Assembly: GCA_964389575.1 (NCBI GenBank)
Contig: CAYMFF010000081.1
Location: 1 to 10,734 of the forward strand
Length of the DNA: 10,734 nt
From: JAGNRR01 sp964389575
GTDB lineage: Bacteria > Bacteroidota > Bacteroidia > Chitinophagales > Chitinophagaceae
Direction: 5' to 3'
Part shown: positions 7,515 through 10,734 of the stretch, in pieces
Layout of the letters: each line of letters opens with the position of its first letter
Numbering within the stretch: position 1 is the stretch's first letter
The notes under the pieces: generated by a model
Seen by the model: the letters and a program-made list of their open reading frames with translations, nothing else
Database searches by the model: none
What the model was told of the DNA's origin: nothing
Translations under genes and position numbers: made by a program

Positions 7515-7548
7515 CAAACATAAGCTAGAAAAGAATGATTGAAAACAA
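7515..7548 (-). promoter_or_regulatory. Candidate Bacteroidota promoter of the interrupted amidase
   Basis: On the minus strand TATGTTTG (7522-7515) matches TAnnTTTG exactly. A TTG (7548-7546) lies 23 nt further upstream, at the upper edge of the usual 17-23 spacing for the -33/-7 pair. The box ends 8 nt before the ATG at 7506, so the leader would be only a few bases long. The promoter looks intact although the gene is broken. Confidence 0.45.
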
Positions 7549-7551
7549 TCA
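7536..7551 (-). terminator. Short hairpin after the response-regulator gene
   Basis: TGATTG-AAAA-CAATCA is a perfect 6-bp stem with a 4-nt loop. On the minus strand it lies about 60 nt past the stop of the response-regulator gene and is followed by the T-rich CATTCTTTTC, so it could end that transcript. The stem has only two GC pairs and overlaps the candidate -33 of the amidase, so it could equally be an operator or chance. Confidence 0.3.
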
Positions 7552-7611
7552 ATGTTTTCCATTGAGGTAACTTTACATTACAATACAGCGGTACAACTAT
7601 TTTAAAATGAA

Positions 7612-8256
7612 CTAAACTAAGCGCTCTCGCGCAGCTTTTGTCACCGCTTCTACGCTAGAATGCACGTGCAATTTATCGTATATCTTTTTGATATGGGTGT
7701 TTACCGTATGATAGGATAAAGATAGTTTGGCCGCAATCATTTTATAACTCATGCCTTCGCAGAGTGTACTTAAAATTTCTTTTTCTCGCTCTGATAAATT
7801 ATAATTTTCTTTTTGAGGTTGTGTCTTCTCTTTTTCTTTTGCACTGAATAATTTTAAAACACGGCGCGCAACGTAAGCCGTCATCGGTGCGCCCCCATCC
7901 AGTACATCCTTAATGGCATCCAATAGTTTTTGTGGTTTGGACTCTTTGAGTAAATAACCATCTGCTCCCACATTAATAGATTGCATAATGCTATCGTCAT
8001 CTTCAAAAACCGTAAGCATTAGAATAGGTGTTTGTATTCCCGATTCTCGAATTTCTTGTACTGCCTCAATACCCGTTTTTTCAGGCATTTCTATATCCAT
8101 TAATACCACATCGGGTTTCAAATTTTCTATTTGTGATACAGCCTTTACCGGATGAATAAAATGTCCTACACAACCAAAGCCCTCCGATAAATCAAGGATA
8201 TTTTGAACCCCTTCGGCAAAGTTTTTATTATCTTCAAAAATGAGAACGTTCGGCAT
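7612..8256 (-). CDS. NarL/FixJ-family DNA-binding response regulator
   Basis: This 214-residue two-component regulator has an N-terminal receiver domain (about 3-120). Its acidic pair is at Glu8-Asp9, the phosphoacceptor Asp54 lies in VVLMDIEMPEKTG, the switch Thr82 in MLTVFEDD, and the conserved Lys104 in YLLKES. A lysine/glutamate-rich linker (139-150) joins it to a LuxR-type helix-turn-helix (about 153-212, with LSEREKEILSTLCEGMSYKMIA, SYHTVNTHIKKIYDKL and the basic end TKAARERLV). All catalytic residues are present. It acts in the cytoplasm, most likely as a transcription factor phosphorylated by the sensor kinase encoded divergently across a 140-nt spacer. The ATG at 8256 puts the first beta strand (PNVLIFEDN) at the N-terminus as the family expects. 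Targets are unknown. It ends in TAG about 105 nt before the interrupted amidase gene, which lies on the same strand. Confidence 0.95.
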   Translation of the reverse strand: MPNVLIFEDNKNFAEGVQNILDLSEGFGCVGHFIHPVKAVSQIENLKPDVVLMDIEMPEKTGIEAVQEIRESGIQTPILMLTVFEDDDSIMQSINVGADGYLLKESKPQKLLDAIKDVLDGGAPMTAYVARRVLKLFSAKEKEKTQPQKENYNLSEREKEILSTLCEGMSYKMIAAKLSLSYHTVNTHIKKIYDKLHVHSSVEAVTKAARERLV

Positions 8257-8269
8257 GATTTTATACTTC

Positions 8270-8277
8270 CAAATTTA
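8270..8277 (-). promoter_or_regulatory. Candidate -7 element of the response-regulator gene
   Basis: The minus strand reads TAAATTTG, an exact TAnnTTTG match and the same octamer as the one upstream of the FAD oxidoreductase gene. It ends 13 nt before the ATG at 8256. The nearest upstream TTG (8307-8305) lies 27 nt away, longer than the normal 17-23, so the -33 half is not convincing. Confidence 0.35.
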
Positions 8278-8316
8278 AATCATTATTGCAGATATTAATG
8301 CATTCAAAAGTCCAAA

Positions 8317-8351
8317 TCCCATTAGCTCAGTAAACTTTAATCCGTATGGGA
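8317..8351. promoter_or_regulatory. Spaced inverted repeat in the kinase/regulator spacer
   Basis: TCCCAT (8317-8322) and ATGGGA (8346-8351) form a 6-bp inverted repeat with 23 nt between the arms, in the spacer shared by the divergent regulator and kinase genes. A dimeric LuxR-type regulator could bind such a site for autoregulation, but six bases per arm in this small AT-rich spacer can occur by chance. Confidence 0.2.
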
Positions 8352-8357
8352 ATGAAA

Positions 8358-8365
8358 TAACTTTA
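8358..8365 (+). promoter_or_regulatory. Imperfect -7 element upstream of the sensor kinase gene
   Basis: TAACTTTA differs from TAnnTTTG only in its last base and lies 31 nt before the proposed TTG start at 8397. No TTG is found at the right distance upstream. It is the best candidate in this spacer on the plus strand, but weak. Confidence 0.2.
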
Positions 8366-8396
8366 TATTCTGCCCTTCCACGCTTACTTTCGTTCC

Positions 8397-10631
8397 TTGC
8401 TTCCTTATAAATCCATATCACATTCCTTGCGATTTTTTAGCATACTGCTCTTATGTGTACTCTTTGGCCACAATAGTTTTTCACAATCTAAACTAGAGAA
8501 AATTCTGGAGGAAAATTTATCCAACCAGTACACCGAACCTCTTCGTACCGCTCAAATTTTTACTAACTTATTAAAACAAAAAGAATACACCAGCCCAAAA
8601 AAACAAGCGCTGATCAAAACGTATTTGGCATTGAGCCAAAATGCGCTCATGAGACAAAAAGAAGTTAGCAAGCTCAGTGAAGAAATTTACCTGCCGTTCA
8701 CCAATACAAAAAATTCGCTAGGACATGGAAGGTTTTACCTACTTCGCGCCGAGGTGAATTTAAATAAAAAAAACTACGATACCGCAAGCATCAAAATAAG
8801 AAACTGTATCGAAATTGCGCAAGAGTTAAAACAGAACAACCTACTGGCAGACGCCTACTTTACCTTTGCCATGATCTTTCAAGGCAGCGGCTCTTCAGAC
8901 AGCACTTTAGCCTACTTAACAAAGGCTATTATGGTTGCAACAGAATACAATCTCAAGCCTCAAGAGGCATTAGCTAAAAAAGGACTCGGCTATTATAGCT
9001 ACTTTGTTGAGGGTGATTTTAAAAAAGCGAAACAAAAATATATTGAAAGTATAAGCATATCAGAGGAAAGTAATTTTGCACTAATTTCAGCCAATACCTA
9101 TAGATCGCTTGGGATTATTTACCGTAGAAACCTGCAACAAGACTCTTCCATTTATTACACCAAAAAATCGTTAGTTTTTTATGATTCTTTAAAAATTAAT
9201 AGAGGCAGTATCAACAGTTATATTAGCCTGGCAAATATTTTTTCTAAGATTGGTAATCGCAAAATGTGTATCGCCTATTTAGCCAAAGCCGAAGCGATTG
9301 CACTAAAGCAGGCATCATGTGCAGATTTCCTCCCTGTAATTTATAATAATTGGGGATCTATTATCCCGATAGATCAAGTAAGCGAACGAAAGAGATATTT
9401 TCTTAAATGTATAGAAAAATCAAAAGAGTTTAAAAATGAAAGATTAGAGGCATTTGGCTGTATAAACCTAGGCGAAGTCTATGCAAAAGAAAACAACTTT
9501 TTTGCTGGACAACGAGAAATTAATAATAGCATTCGGATTTTATCAAAACTTAAATCAAAGTCAATTAGCGCTATTGCTAACAGGATTTTAGTTGACTTTC
9601 ATTTGAATTGGAAAAAGTCTAAGCCGAATGAATTTGCTCAATACGCTAAAAAAATAGACTATGTGACTACACTGAATAATGCAGAAAACATATTTAGAAG
9701 TAATAAGGATTACACTGAATTAAAAAATATTTATCGGACCTATATAAACTTTTATAAAAACACAAACCTCTCTAAACTAAGTAAATACCAAAACGATTTA
9801 ATCACTGTGCAAGATTCAATATTCGTCTTAAACTCAGTTAAAGAAGCTTATAAATACTTGGAAGGAGTCAATACGGCAGAAAAAGAAAAGGACATTATTC
9901 GACTAAAAGCAGAAAAAGAAATTGACCTCTTGGAGAAAAAGCAATTACTACTTGGTGGCATCCTTTTACTTCTTATAACGGGTGCTATCGCTTACTACTT
10001 TTTACAACGGACGAAACAAAAAAATAAAGAAGAACAAGAAAAAAGAAGTGTGAGACTTCGGCATAAACTAGCCAATGATTTACATGATGAAGTAGGCTCT
10101 AACCTATCAGGCTTAGTTATGCTAGCAGAAGGCATTTCTCTGAGCGAAAACCCGCCGAAAGCAAGTGTAGATAAGCTAGCAACACTTAGCCGCCGTGCAA
10201 TGGTAACCATGCGTGATACGGTTTGGGCCATTGATTCAAGAAAGGACTCGGTAGAAGATTTAGTTTACAGAATGCTAGATTATACTAAGGGTTATTTTGA
10301 AGAGTCTAACATAGAGGCAACAGTAAATCACGACATAGAAGATGATGAAAAAATATTAAACTCTGAGCTACGTCAAAACATTTACCTTCTATTTAAAGAA
10401 GCATTGAACAATGTAGCCAAGCACTCGAAGGGTGACAAATTGGATATAACAATCGATCAAAAAAGCGACTTTTTAAATTTGGTCATTTACAATAATGGTG
10501 AAGTAAATAAACAAATAAATACCTCAGGTTTGGGTATGCAAAGCATGAGAGAACGAGCTGAGACTTTTGGGGGCACGTTTAGCATTAATACTGATGACGG
10601 CTTTAAGTTGGAAGCTCGTTTTCCCATCTAG
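8397..10631 (+). CDS. TPR-containing sensor histidine kinase (HisKA_3 type)
   Basis: This membrane sensor kinase has about 744 residues. Domains in order are: a signal sequence (about 10-30, LRFFSILLLCVLFGHNSFSQ); a periplasmic region with degenerate TPR helices (about 35-480, for example ADAYFTFAMIFQGSGSSDSTLAYLTKAI, YRSLGIIYRR and LGEVYAKENNFFAGQREI); a coiled segment (about 484-515); one membrane helix (about 517-536); a HisKA_3 dimerisation domain with phosphoacceptor His563 in ANDLHDEVGSNLSG; and a HATPase domain with N box KEALNNVAKHS (667-677) and G2 box GLGM (711-714). The G1 box reads YNNGE (698-702), where the classical form is DxGxG; this asparagine form may still bind ATP. No ATG precedes the signal sequence in frame: the frame opens at 8361 and TTG 8397 is the best start. 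It is very likely the partner of the divergent NarL-type regulator. The ligand is unknown. It ends in tandem stops, TAG TGA. Confidence 0.92.
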   Translation: MLPYKSISHSLRFFSILLLCVLFGHNSFSQSKLEKILEENLSNQYTEPLRTAQIFTNLLKQKEYTSPKKQALIKTYLALSQNALMRQKEVSKLSEEIYLPFTNTKNSLGHGRFYLLRAEVNLNKKNYDTASIKIRNCIEIAQELKQNNLLADAYFTFAMIFQGSGSSDSTLAYLTKAIMVATEYNLKPQEALAKKGLGYYSYFVEGDFKKAKQKYIESISISEESNFALISANTYRSLGIIYRRNLQQDSSIYYTKKSLVFYDSLKINRGSINSYISLANIFSKIGNRKMCIAYLAKAEAIALKQASCADFLPVIYNNWGSIIPIDQVSERKRYFLKCIEKSKEFKNERLEAFGCINLGEVYAKENNFFAGQREINNSIRILSKLKSKSISAIANRILVDFHLNWKKSKPNEFAQYAKKIDYVTTLNNAENIFRSNKDYTELKNIYRTYINFYKNTNLSKLSKYQNDLITVQDSIFVLNSVKEAYKYLEGVNTAEKEKDIIRLKAEKEIDLLEKKQLLLGGILLLLITGAIAYYFLQRTKQKNKEEQEKRSVRLRHKLANDLHDEVGSNLSGLVMLAEGISLSENPPKASVDKLATLSRRAMVTMRDTVWAIDSRKDSVEDLVYRMLDYTKGYFEESNIEATVNHDIEDDEKILNSELRQNIYLLFKEALNNVAKHSKGDKLDITIDQKSDFLNLVIYNNGEVNKQINTSGLGMQSMRERAETFGGTFSINTDDGFKLEARFPI

Positions 10632-10658
10632 TGAAAGTATAACTTCTATTTCCGTTGA

Positions 10659-10678
10659 GTTAAATAAAGTTAAACAAA
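10659..10678. repeat. Two-copy 10-bp tandem repeat
   Basis: GTTAAATAAA (10659-10668) is followed directly by GTTAAACAAA (10669-10678), with one mismatch. It lies in the 103-nt AT-rich tail after the kinase gene. Nothing else was found in that tail, and the repeat may simply be low-complexity sequence. Confidence 0.3.
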
Positions 10679-10734
10679 GTCCAAAATAATAAAGAAATTA
10701 CTTCCAAATAACCCGAACAACCTTGTTTTCTGTG

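Noticed and set aside
7507..7521. Upstream ATG at 7521 for the amidase
   Set aside because: It lies inside the candidate -7 box and adds five residues before an already complete signal peptide at 7506.
2143..10631. Genome-wide reassignment of TAG to an amino acid
   Set aside because: TAG ends the FAD oxidoreductase, response regulator and sensor kinase genes at the expected family lengths, and in the kinase it is followed at once by TGA. Two TAGs in one gene are better explained by decay.
10681..10734. Possible hairpin AACAACCTTGTT (10716-10727) near the window end
   Set aside because: The full-length stem would leave a 2-nt loop, it is AT-rich, and no T-run follows in a convincing position. 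The window ends too soon to judge it.

Overview
The window looks like a chromosomal stretch from a low-GC member of the Bacteroidota (Flavobacteriia or a relative). The grounds are an outer-membrane TonB-dependent receptor with an N-terminal carboxypeptidase-like regulatory domain, a hybrid-type sensor kinase made of secreted TPR repeats plus HisKA_3/HATPase domains, a Bacteroidota-style secreted TPR protein, very AT-rich spacers, and several octamers matching the Bacteroidota -7 promoter element TAnnTTTG. No rRNA, tRNA, CRISPR array, insertion sequence or phage gene was seen.

Layout. Positions 1-65 hold the probable tail of an upstream gene that overlaps the start of a small three-helix membrane protein (58-312, +). 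This converges, with 9 nt between, on a minus-strand pair: a geranylgeranyl-reductase-family FAD oxidoreductase (3270 down to 2143) followed 3 nt later by a full-length RecQ helicase (2139 down to 322). The FAD gene is divergent from a TonB-dependent receptor (3400-5841, +; the longer open frame from 3277 is not the real start). A secreted TPR protein follows 44 nt later (5886-6917, +). Converging on it with a 4-nt gap is an exported N-acetylmuramoyl-L-alanine amidase (7506 down to 6922, -) that is interrupted by two in-frame TAG codons but is otherwise readable end to end in one frame. Next come a NarL-type response regulator (8256 down to 7612, -) and, divergent across a 140-nt spacer, its likely partner TPR sensor histidine kinase (8397-10631, +, TTG start). 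The last 103 nt are non-coding as far as can be seen.

How the parts fit. The receptor and the secreted TPR protein may be one transcript and act in the envelope. The kinase and regulator form a two-component pair whose signal and targets cannot be read from the sequence. RecQ acts in DNA repair and is probably co-transcribed with the FAD enzyme without an obvious functional link. I did not find a clearly new multi-gene system. The most notable anomaly is the doubly amber-interrupted amidase, most simply read as a young pseudogene that also carries atypical residues at a metal-ligand position and a conserved glycine.
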